Positions 34,566 through 42,009 of a stretch of DNA of 64,000 nt are shown piece after piece; positions within the stretch are counted from its first letter, which is position 1, and every line of letters begins with the position of its first letter. Position numbers and translations under genes: made by a program. The stretch is taken from contig JANQSJ010000014.1 of assembly GCA_028284065.1 (NCBI GenBank), positions 372,001 to 436,000 of the forward strand, given 5' to 3'. The stretch comes from Parvularculaceae bacterium (GTDB lineage Bacteria; Pseudomonadota; Alphaproteobacteria; Caulobacterales; Parvularculaceae). The notes below the pieces were generated by a model. The model worked only from the letters and a program-made list of their open reading frames with translations, ran no database searches and was not told the origin of the DNA.

Positions 34566-35983
34566 TGACCTAAACCCCCGGCGTCTTTGGCAGCTTGAGC
34601 GGCCGCCTTGTGCGCAGCGAACAGCTTGGCGAGCGCGCTCGCCGCAACGCGGGCCTCGACGCCTTCGGCGCGGCTTGTCAGGATGATCGGCGCGGCCGCG
34701 CCGACGACGACGCCCGCAGCCACGGCGCCCGCTAGATAGTCAAGCTGCTTCGCCACCATATTCCCGGCCTCAAGGTCAGGCACGAGCAGGATGTCCGCGT
34801 CGCCGGCAACGTCGGACGTGATGCCCTTCGCCGCCACGACCTCCGGCGAGACCGCATTGTCGAAGGCGAGCGGGCCGTCAATCAGCCCTCCGACAATCTG
34901 GCCTCGATCGGCCATTTTGCAAAGCGCCGCCGCATCTATGGTGGAGGCGACCGGCGGATAGACGGTCTCCACGGCGGAGAGGACGGCGAGCTTCGGCGTC
35001 TCGACGCCGAGCGCGCAGGCGAGATCGATCGCGTTCTGGGCGATATCGCGCTTTGCGTCGAGGTCGGGCGCGATATTGATTGCGGCGTCGCTGATATAGA
35101 GCAGTTTCGGATAAGCGGGCGCGTCCATTACATAGACATGGCTGACCCGCCGGTCGGTGCGAATGCCATTGGCGCGCGAAACGACCGCGCCCATCAGCTC
35201 GTCCGTATGCAGCGCGCCCTTCATGAGCGCTGCGACATCCCGCTCACGGACAAGCGCCACGGCTGTCTCGGCCGCGGCGTGGCTGTGGGGCGCATCGACA
35301 ATCTCAAAACCTGAGATGTCGGCGTCGGCCGCCGCGGCCGCCATCGCAATTTTGGCTTTGGGCCCGACGAAAACGGGCGCTATCAGGTTGCGCGTCGCCG
35401 CCGCCAACGCGCCCTTGATGGAGATCGCATTGGTCGGATGGACGATCGCGGTCCGCAAAGGCTCGCCAGCCTCGGCGCGCGCCACGAGGTCTTTCAGACG
35501 ACTGCCCGTCTCATGCACATAGGCTTCGGGACGCTTGATCGCAGGCCGGGAGATCTTTTCGGACGGCGCGATAACCTCCGCCTCGCCAACTATAACATCC
35601 TCGCCCGCCTGGTTGACGCAAGCGCATTCGAAGACGATCCGGCCGCCCGCTTTTTTTTCCGCCGCCCGGACCCTGACCGTCAGTTCATCACCCACCCGCA
35701 CCGGCCGGCGGAAAGACAGGTTCTGCGACACATAAATTGTTCCCGGCCCCGGCAGCTCCACGCCGAGCACGGTTGAAATGAGCGCGCCGCCCCACATGCC
35801 GTGCCCGATGACGCCGTCGAACCCGGCGTCGCGGGCGTAGGCTTCGTCGAGATGAGCGGGGTTCACATCGCCCGACATGCCGGCGAAGAGGGCGATATCG
35901 TTGTCGGTCAGAATACGGCGGATCGAGGCGACGTCGCCCACCGCAATCTCGTCATAGGTCCTGTTCTCAATCATCTCCGACAT
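34562..35983 (-). CDS. Bifunctional MaoC-type enoyl-CoA hydratase/phosphate acyltransferase
   Basis: The 473-residue fusion has a MaoC hot-dog domain at about 5-140, with the hydratase motif ALFAGMSGDVNPAHLDEAYA, and a phosphotransacetylase domain at about 170-465 (VGPKAKIAMA, LMKGALHTDELMGAV, VLSAVETV). The first part may hydrate crotonyl-type CoAs; the second exchanges acyl-CoA and acyl phosphate. The fusion is common in alphaproteobacteria, where it sits with ackA and fabI, as here. Overlap with ackA indicates coupled translation. Confidence 0.92.
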   Translation of the reverse strand: MSEMIENRTYDEIAVGDVASIRRILTDNDIALFAGMSGDVNPAHLDEAYARDAGFDGVIGHGMWGGALISTVLGVELPGPGTIYVSQNLSFRRPVRVGDELTVRVRAAEKKAGGRIVFECACVNQAGEDVIVGEAEVIAPSEKISRPAIKRPEAYVHETGSRLKDLVARAEAGEPLRTAIVHPTNAISIKGALAAATRNLIAPVFVGPKAKIAMAAAAADADISGFEIVDAPHSHAAAETAVALVRERDVAALMKGALHTDELMGAVVSRANGIRTDRRVSHVYVMDAPAYPKLLYISDAAINIAPDLDAKRDIAQNAIDLACALGVETPKLAVLSAVETVYPPVASTIDAAALCKMADRGQIVGGLIDGPLAFDNAVSPEVVAAKGITSDVAGDADILLVPDLEAGNMVAKQLDYLAGAVAAGVVVGAAAPIILTSRAEGVEARVAASALAKLFAAHKAAAQAAKDAGGLGH

Positions 35984-36040
35984 GGCGGACGTCTCCTCAA
36001 GGCGCGGGGGCGCAGGGCGTCTCGCGCCGGCGCAGCGATA

Positions 36041-36802
36041 TTAGGCGATGGTGTTAACGCCGTAATCCACATAGTGCACGCCGCCGGTGATGGCACGGGC
36101 GCCATCGCCGGCGAGGAACGCGGCGAGCGCTCCTACTTCTTCGATTGTCGCAAGCCGGCCGCCCGGGGCCTCGGCGGCGGCCGCTTCCATCAGTTCATCG
36201 AAATAGGCGATGCCGGACGCGGCGCGCGTCTGGATAGGGCCCGGCGAGATCGCGTTGACGCGCACGCCGCGCGCGCCGAGATCGGCGGCGAGATAGCGCA
36301 CCGACGCTTCAAGCGCGGCCTTCACCGGTCCCATAATGTTGTAATGATCCACGACGCGTTCCGCGCCATAATAGGAAAATGTGAGGATCGATCCGCCCTC
36401 GGGCATGAGCGCCGCCGCCATCCGCGAGAGGCGGATGAACGAGTAGCAGGAGACGTTCATCGCGGTCGCGAACCCCTCCTCGGAGCAGTCGACCACCGAA
36501 GCGTGCAGGTCGTCTTTCGGGCAGAAAGCGACCGAATGAACGAGGAAATCTATCCGCCCCCAGACCTCTTCGATCCGCGCGCGCGCCGACTCGATGTCGG
36601 CCTCAAGCGAGACGTCGACCTGAAGCAGGTCGCGGGCGCCCACCGCCTCTGCGACCGGAGCGGCGTAAGCCCTCGCCTTGTCGCTCTGGCAGGTGAGCAT
36701 CAACTCCGACCCTGCGTCCGCGAAGGCGCGCGCGCATCCCGCCGCGATCGACTGCTCGTTGGCGACGCCCACAATGAGACCGCGCTTGCCCTGCAGCGAC
36801 AT
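36041..36802 (-). CDS. fabI: Enoyl-ACP reductase FabI
   Basis: The 253-residue protein is an SDR-fold enoyl reductase. It has the FabI-type nucleotide motif GLIVGVANEQSIAAG, the active-site run HYNIMGPVKAALE with Tyr and Lys spaced as in FabI, and VRVNAISPGPIQTRAASGI. It reduces enoyl-ACP with NADH in type II fatty-acid synthesis. Start ATG 36802 has AGGATGGA upstream; ATG 36811 is also possible. It heads a fabI, maoC-pta, ackA unit with 57 bases to the next gene, so it may be a second, specialised FabI. Confidence 0.92.
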   Translation of the reverse strand: MSLQGKRGLIVGVANEQSIAAGCARAFADAGSELMLTCQSDKARAYAAPVAEAVGARDLLQVDVSLEADIESARARIEEVWGRIDFLVHSVAFCPKDDLHASVVDCSEEGFATAMNVSCYSFIRLSRMAAALMPEGGSILTFSYYGAERVVDHYNIMGPVKAALEASVRYLAADLGARGVRVNAISPGPIQTRAASGIAYFDELMEAAAAEAPGGRLATIEEVGALAAFLAGDGARAITGGVHYVDYGVNTIA

Positions 36803-36889
36803 GGTTTCCATCCTGATTACAACTCTATCCAATCGCGGAGCAGTCAGCCGTCAGGTCGAAGCAGCTCCGCGCGCTGGCGCGCGCAACGC

Positions 36890-38089
36890 CTATTGGCCGA
36901 GCCGCGCCCACAAATCGCTATAGGCTTCGCAATAGGCGTTGCCGGTGGCCACATATGGCTGACATGCGACGACGTAATTCTCATAGGTCGTCGCGCCGCC
37001 GCCGCAAAGGGATTGGAACGCGCGCGCCTGAGTCTGAAACGCGGCGATCGACGCATTGTACTCTTCAAGGTCGCGATTGTAACGCTCCAGCATGTTGCGT
37101 ACGGATGCGGGCGGCTGGCGTCGATCGCGCTCGTATCGCTTTGAGCGGCGCTCATAGTCTTCGCGCAGGGCGTCCAGCTCCACGCGGCGCGCGTCGATAT
37201 TGTCGCGCGCGGCGGTGAGGTCCGCCGCAGAAGCGGCGCACCCGGAAAGCTGGCCGACGGTGAGGCTCGGCGGCGCGGGCGCCTGCGGCGCAGCGGGCGC
37301 GCCCGGCTGTGCGCCTGATGTTGCGCCCTCCTGCGGCGGGACAGACCTCGACGTCACAAGTTCAAACCGTATCGGCAGCTTGAAGGCGAGTTCGTTATAG
37401 GCGGTGCCGTCCGGGAAGCTCGGCAGACGACGGACCCTGCGGATCGACCTGCGAATTTCGCGGTCGAGGACCTCAAACCCGGTTCCGTATTCGAAGTACC
37501 AGTCGGAGATGCGGCCGTCGCGGGTCGCCGTGATCACCACCATGGCGCTCCCCGACGCCTCCTGGCGGCGCGCCTCCTCCGGATAAGACAGCTCCCGCAG
37601 CACGGCGAGCCGCGCATCGGACAGCCATTCCTGAAGCAGGAGGTATTCATCGAGCGACAGGCTGCCGCCGCTGCCGCCGCCAAGCCACATTTCCGGCACC
37701 GCCTGTGGCTGGATATCGGGAAGGTCGGGCGTCTCGCGCGGTTTGTCCGGCGGCGCGGGCGGGGGCGAATCCGAGGCGCGCTCCTCGATGACGGGGATCT
37801 CTTCCTCCGGCTCCGGCGGCGGCGGCGCTTCGGCCTCCGGCGGCTGCACCAGGGGGGCAAGGCGCACGCCGATTTCATTGACCGGCGCGTCGGCGACGCC
37901 GACATCCTCTGGCGTCGGATCAATCGGCGGCAGGAATGGGAGAGCGGCGGCAAGGTGCATTGCAAGGGCCGCCCCCGCTCCAAAAAGCCAGAAGCGCACG
38001 CTTGGTTCCGGCGAGGAATCGTCGCTCCAGTGTCGCTCTGCGGCTCCCGGCGTCGCCTCGCCAGACCTGACCGTTTCAGGACGCGCCAT
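36890..38089 (-). CDS. TonB-like energy-transducing protein with C-terminal coiled-coil/cysteine extension
   Basis: The 399-residue protein has one N-terminal membrane helix (about 32-53), a proline- and glutamate-rich spacer (60-130), and a TonB C-terminal-type domain at about 150-245 (LSYPEEARRQEASGSAMVVI, FPDGTAYNELAFKLPIRF). An added region at about 270-399 contains a coiled coil rich in Arg/Glu and four cysteines (C276, C357, C374 and C384, approximate). TonB normally ends after its domain, so this extension is unusual. The start overlaps the exbD stop by one base (TGATG). Confidence 0.8.
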   Translation of the reverse strand: MARPETVRSGEATPGAAERHWSDDSSPEPSVRFWLFGAGAALAMHLAAALPFLPPIDPTPEDVGVADAPVNEIGVRLAPLVQPPEAEAPPPPEPEEEIPVIEERASDSPPPAPPDKPRETPDLPDIQPQAVPEMWLGGGSGGSLSLDEYLLLQEWLSDARLAVLRELSYPEEARRQEASGSAMVVITATRDGRISDWYFEYGTGFEVLDREIRRSIRRVRRLPSFPDGTAYNELAFKLPIRFELVTSRSVPPQEGATSGAQPGAPAAPQAPAPPSLTVGQLSGCAASAADLTAARDNIDARRVELDALREDYERRSKRYERDRRQPPASVRNMLERYNRDLEEYNASIAAFQTQARAFQSLCGGGATTYENYVVACQPYVATGNAYCEAYSDLWARLGQ

Positions 38090-38496
38090 CACGCGCCCCC
38101 GCCGACGGTGACGAGGGCCAAATACTGCGCGCCCGCCTCGCGCAGAAGCTCCATGACTTCAATTACCCTCGCCGCATCCGCGTCGGCGTCCGCCTTTAAC
38201 TGGATCGAACTGTCTGGCCGCACCGCAAACCACAAGGTCGCGGCGCGCACGAACTCGCCGTCATCCGGCATCACCTGGCCCTGGAAGGCGACATCGCCGT
38301 CCGCGCCGACCAGCACCACAACGTCCTCGACTTCGCTAGCAAGCTCGGTGTCCGAACGCGGCGGCGTCACCGCCACGGGCGCCGGACGCTCAATCGCGCC
38401 CGCCAGCATGAAGAAGACGAGCAGTATAAAGACGACGTCGATCAGCGGCGTGATGTTCACAAGTTCGCGGGGCGGGCGCGGCGCGACGATCTTCAT
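38089..38496 (-). CDS. ExbD/TolR-type biopolymer transport protein (second copy)
   Basis: The 135-residue protein has a short cytoplasmic N-terminus, one membrane helix, and a periplasmic domain. The proton-channel aspartate is D20 in NITPLIDVVFILLVFFML. It works with ExbB to use the proton motive force on TonB. Its start overlaps the previous exbD by 4 bases and its stop touches tonB, so the unit is translationally coupled. Confidence 0.92.
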   Translation of the reverse strand: MKIVAPRPPRELVNITPLIDVVFILLVFFMLAGAIERPAPVAVTPPRSDTELASEVEDVVVLVGADGDVAFQGQVMPDDGEFVRAATLWFAVRPDSSIQLKADADADAARVIEVMELLREAGAQYLALVTVGGGA

Positions 38497-38906
38497 GGCG
38501 CGCCTCCGGCCTCTTCGGGACCGGAAAAGGACACCGACCGCGCGCCGGCGCGACGCGCCGCGTCATAGATGCGGATGGCGTCCTGGAGCGGCACGCCCTC
38601 TTCAGGCCGCACGAGAAAGACCCTGCCCGGATCGATCGCGACAATCTCCGCCACGGCGGGGCCGAGATCCGATTCGTCGATTGGACGGGTGTCAAACGTG
38701 AACGACCCATCGGGCTCAAGCCCGATGACGATAGCGCCTTCGCTGGTCTTGACGATTTCGGTTTCGCGCGGCGTTTCCACCCGGATCAGCCGATAACTCG
38801 CGAAACTCGTCGCCAGCATGAAGAACACAAGGAGAATGAACACCACGTCGATGAGCGGCGTAATGTTCAGGACCCTGACCGCATCTTGCGCGCGCCGGAT
38901 ACGCAT
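38493..38906 (-). CDS. ExbD/TolR-type biopolymer transport protein (first copy)
   Basis: The 137-residue protein shares the core NITPLIDVVFILLVFFML (D20) with the next gene but has a different periplasmic domain that includes VFLVRPEEGVPLQDAIRIYD. Two different ExbD proteins in one operon suggest mixed ExbD dimers within a single ExbB pentamer. It starts 25 bases after the exbB stop. Confidence 0.92.
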   Translation of the reverse strand: MRIRRAQDAVRVLNITPLIDVVFILLVFFMLATSFASYRLIRVETPRETEIVKTSEGAIVIGLEPDGSFTFDTRPIDESDLGPAVAEIVAIDPGRVFLVRPEEGVPLQDAIRIYDAARRAGARSVSFSGPEEAGGAP

Positions 38907-38931
38907 GGCGTCAACCCTTTCGCGAGCAGCT

Positions 38932-40026
38932 TCAGTCGTCGCTCTCTTTCGGCGCCCGCCGGCCGGTGGCGTAGAGATCGGCGGTGAAGACGCGCGTCGC
39001 CGCGTTCTCCATGTGCTGGCCCGCGACGTCGACCGTGCGCTGAAGCCAGGTGAAGAACGCCGCCGCCGGGATCGCGACGCTGAGGCCCGCCGCCGTCGTC
39101 AGAAGCGCCTCCCAGATGCCGCCCGACAGGATAGCAGGGTCGACCCGATCGCCGGCGTTCTCAAGCTGCTGGAACGCTTCGATCATGCCAAGAACGGTGC
39201 CGAGCAGCCCAAGCAAGGGGCTGATCGTTGCGATCAGGCTGAGGAGCGGCAGGCCGCGCTCCAGCCCGTCGAGCTTGATCTGGGCGATGCGCTGCACCTC
39301 CTCGCGCACCTGCGCGTCGGCTGCGCCGAGCGACTTGCCGCGCAGCGCCGTCTCCATCACTCGCGCAACGACCCCGCGCCGGCGCGCGACGAAATCGAGA
39401 GCATCGTCCGTGCGCCCTTTTTCGATCATGCTTCCGGCTTTTTCGATAAAGCGATGGTCACCGGCGCGCGCCGCAGCGAATTGCAGCAACTTCACAACAA
39501 TAATCGCAAGGCTGACGATTGAGAGAAGCGCCAGAATGACGATGATTGGACCGCCCGCCTCGACCAAATCCGCCGCCGGTTGCAGCCGACCCCAGTCGCG
39601 GGCCGTCGCCTCGTCTTCCGCGGCGAGGGCGCCTTCGTCGTCGACCGGGCCGACGCCTTCCTGAAGCGCATCGGCGATATCTCCGGAGTCCGGCGCGTCC
39701 GAGGCCGCCGTCTCGCCGGGGTCATCCAAGTCGCCGTCGCGCGGTTCGCCGTCCATCTGATCGCCGGGCGCTTCATCGCTGATCAGCTCCGCGCCCTCTG
39801 TCTGGGCGGCGGGCTTCAGCAAGGGATCATTATCTGCATCTGGATCGTCCGTGAGCGTTGCGGCGGAAGCCTCCGCCGCCGTCTCGTCCACGAGCGCCGC
39901 CGTTTGCGGCCCGTCGTCACGCGCGTCATCCTGCGCAGCCGCCTGAACGCCGACGCAGAAAATTGCGCATGAAGCCATTAGAGCCGCGGCCCAATCCCGC
40001 GACCGATTGGTCTGATGCTTCGCCAT
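38932..40026 (-). CDS. ExbB/MotA/TolQ-family proton channel protein
   Basis: The 364-residue protein has a signal-like segment at about 12-32 and a very acidic periplasmic region of about 110 residues rich in Asp, Glu and Ala. The three-helix ExbB core follows (first helix about 158-183; second and third in LLSLIATISPLLGLLGTVLGMIEAF and LLTTAAGLSVAIPAAAFF). The acidic pre-domain is much longer than in E. coli ExbB (244 residues). I place the start at ATG 40026; 40056 is also in frame. It heads the exbB-exbD-exbD-tonB operon. Confidence 0.9.
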   Translation of the reverse strand: MAKHQTNRSRDWAAALMASCAIFCVGVQAAAQDDARDDGPQTAALVDETAAEASAATLTDDPDADNDPLLKPAAQTEGAELISDEAPGDQMDGEPRDGDLDDPGETAASDAPDSGDIADALQEGVGPVDDEGALAAEDEATARDWGRLQPAADLVEAGGPIIVILALLSIVSLAIIVVKLLQFAAARAGDHRFIEKAGSMIEKGRTDDALDFVARRRGVVARVMETALRGKSLGAADAQVREEVQRIAQIKLDGLERGLPLLSLIATISPLLGLLGTVLGMIEAFQQLENAGDRVDPAILSGGIWEALLTTAAGLSVAIPAAAFFTWLQRTVDVAGQHMENAATRVFTADLYATGRRAPKESDD

Positions 40027-40168
40027 AGCCCCCGCCCGATTTACTCCCGTTCCCAAATGCCACTCTTTGTTGACACTGGTATGTCAACTGCAAGTCATTG
40101 TCATTAGCGGACGGCGCCAATCCCATCCTCGGATGACGCGCGAAGCGCGGACCTTGCTCCAAAGGGGA

Positions 40169-41980
40169 TCATCCGAAGACGTAGACGCCCGGCGCCTCGT
40201 CGCAGCGCTCGTCCGCGCCGATGAGATTGCCTTGCGCCTTCGCAGCGCGCGCCGCCGGCGGGGCGACGAGATCGCCTGAGGACTTCGCGTCGAGCCATGC
40301 GGCCCAGGTCGGCCACCATGACCCTTCAATGCGTTCGGCGTGCTCCAACCAGTCGTCGGGCGAGACGTAGTGGTCCTGGTCCGCCTTGCTAAGAATGCGA
40401 TGGCTGCGCCGCGGCCTGCCGGGCTCGCTGACGACGCCGGCGTTATGCCCGCCGGTCGTCAATGCGAAGGTCACGTCTACGTCAGCGAAAAGGTGTATCT
40501 TGAATACTGACCGCCAGGGCGCGACGTGGTCTTTCTCGGTACCGAGAGCGAAAATCGGCGCGCGGATGTCCGAGACGGCGACAGGCGCGCCATCGACGAT
40601 AAAGCGCCCTTGAACGAAATCATTGTCGAGAAAGAGACGCCGCAGATACTCCGAATGCATGCGAAACGGCATGCGCGTGACGTCCTCGTTCCATACGGAA
40701 AGATCGAATTCCGCATCGCGTTCGCCGAGGAAATAGGCGCGCTGCATCCGACGCCAGACGAGATCGCGCGAGCGCAGCATCTGAAACGCCCAGCCCATCT
40801 GTTCGCCTTTGAGGACGCCGCTCGACTTCATCGCCGCGTCAAGCCATTGCAGCTGGTCTTCATCGATGAAGACGGAAAGCTCGCCCGGATCGCGAAAGTC
40901 CGTCTGTGCGGCGAGAAGGGTCAGGCTGGCGAGGCGGGCGTCGCCGCGCCGCGCGAGCGCCGCCGCCGCAATGGCCAGAAGCGTGCCGCCAAGGCAATAC
41001 CCCACCGCGTGGATCTTCGATGCGCCGGAGACATCCGAAATCGCGTCGAGCGCCGCCTCAACGCCGAGCAAGCGGTAGTCGTCGAAAGACAGGTCGGCGT
41101 CGTCCGGCCCCGGATTGCGCCAGGAAATCGTATAGACGGTAAAGCCTTCTTCCGTCAGATACTTTACAAGCGAGTTTTTCGGCGACAGATCGAGAATGTA
41201 GTATTTCATGATCCAGGCCGGCGTAATCAGGATGGGCTCCGACCTCACCTTGTCAGCAGCCGGCCTGTACTGAATGAGTTCGATGAGCTCGTTGCGGTAG
41301 ACGACGTCGCCGGGCGTCGCCGCCAGATCGACCCCGACCTTGAGGCTCGGCTCCGCGCGCGGCCCCTCCCCTTGCGCCAGCGCCATTTGGCCGGCGTCCC
41401 GCAGCCAGTTCGTATATCCCTGTACGAACGACGCGCCGCGCGTCTCGAACCCGCGCGACAACGCTTGTTCATTCGTCAGGGGATAATTGTCGGGCCGATA
41501 GAATTCGAGCTGTTGACGGAACGCAAACCGCATCAGCTCGCGGCTTTTTTTCGACGCGCCCGCGGCGCCGTCGACGAGATCGTCGATGAGCGCGTCATAA
41601 TCGTCCACCGCGCCCCGCCAAGCGCGCAACGGCGCAAAGCGCGCGGCGGCGCCGCCGCCATCGTTGCGCGCCGAAAGCGCGGCGCCGCTCATCAGGCGCG
41701 TCCAGAAACCTAGACCGATGCGCCCGGCCTCAGCGGCGATCTCCGCCGACCGCGCCGGACTTACCGCCATGTGCGCAGCCCAGTCGGTATAGGCGGTGAG
41801 AAGCGACAGATTCGAAACGCCGTTCGACTGCCGCACCGCCGTCTGGCGGAGCCATTCATCAAACATCTGAGACAGTCTCGGCCGGTCCGCCATCGCCTCT
41901 TCACGGCCTTCGCGGTCGGCCTGGTCACCCGTTTTCGCCGCAGCGCCGTCCTTCGGCGTGAATCCAACATCGCCGTCCAT
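40169..41980 (-). CDS. phaC: Class I poly(3-hydroxyalkanoate) synthase
   Basis: The 603-residue protein has the PHA synthase lipase-like box AVGYCLGGTLLAI with catalytic Cys near residue 329, an Asp in ALGTEKDHVAPW and a His in LTTGGHNAGVV. The N-terminal PhaC_N domain (NYPLTNEQALSRG, VYRNELIELIQY) and the length fit class I enzymes, which polymerise short-chain 3-hydroxyacyl-CoA into storage granules. A charged 35-residue leader is specific to this protein. It starts 29 bases after the P-type ATPase stop, so the two are probably co-transcribed. No phaA, phaB, phaR or phasin gene is nearby. Confidence 0.95.
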   Translation of the reverse strand: MDGDVGFTPKDGAAAKTGDQADREGREEAMADRPRLSQMFDEWLRQTAVRQSNGVSNLSLLTAYTDWAAHMAVSPARSAEIAAEAGRIGLGFWTRLMSGAALSARNDGGGAAARFAPLRAWRGAVDDYDALIDDLVDGAAGASKKSRELMRFAFRQQLEFYRPDNYPLTNEQALSRGFETRGASFVQGYTNWLRDAGQMALAQGEGPRAEPSLKVGVDLAATPGDVVYRNELIELIQYRPAADKVRSEPILITPAWIMKYYILDLSPKNSLVKYLTEEGFTVYTISWRNPGPDDADLSFDDYRLLGVEAALDAISDVSGASKIHAVGYCLGGTLLAIAAAALARRGDARLASLTLLAAQTDFRDPGELSVFIDEDQLQWLDAAMKSSGVLKGEQMGWAFQMLRSRDLVWRRMQRAYFLGERDAEFDLSVWNEDVTRMPFRMHSEYLRRLFLDNDFVQGRFIVDGAPVAVSDIRAPIFALGTEKDHVAPWRSVFKIHLFADVDVTFALTTGGHNAGVVSEPGRPRRSHRILSKADQDHYVSPDDWLEHAERIEGSWWPTWAAWLDAKSSGDLVAPPAARAAKAQGNLIGADERCDEAPGVYVFG

Positions 41981-42009
41981 GGCTTCTCAACTCCTGGATA
42001 ATAATCTGA

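Noticed and set aside
35801-37144. 447-codon plus-strand open frame
   Set aside because: It is antisense to maoC-pta, fabI and tonB and crosses their boundaries. The real genes are unambiguous.
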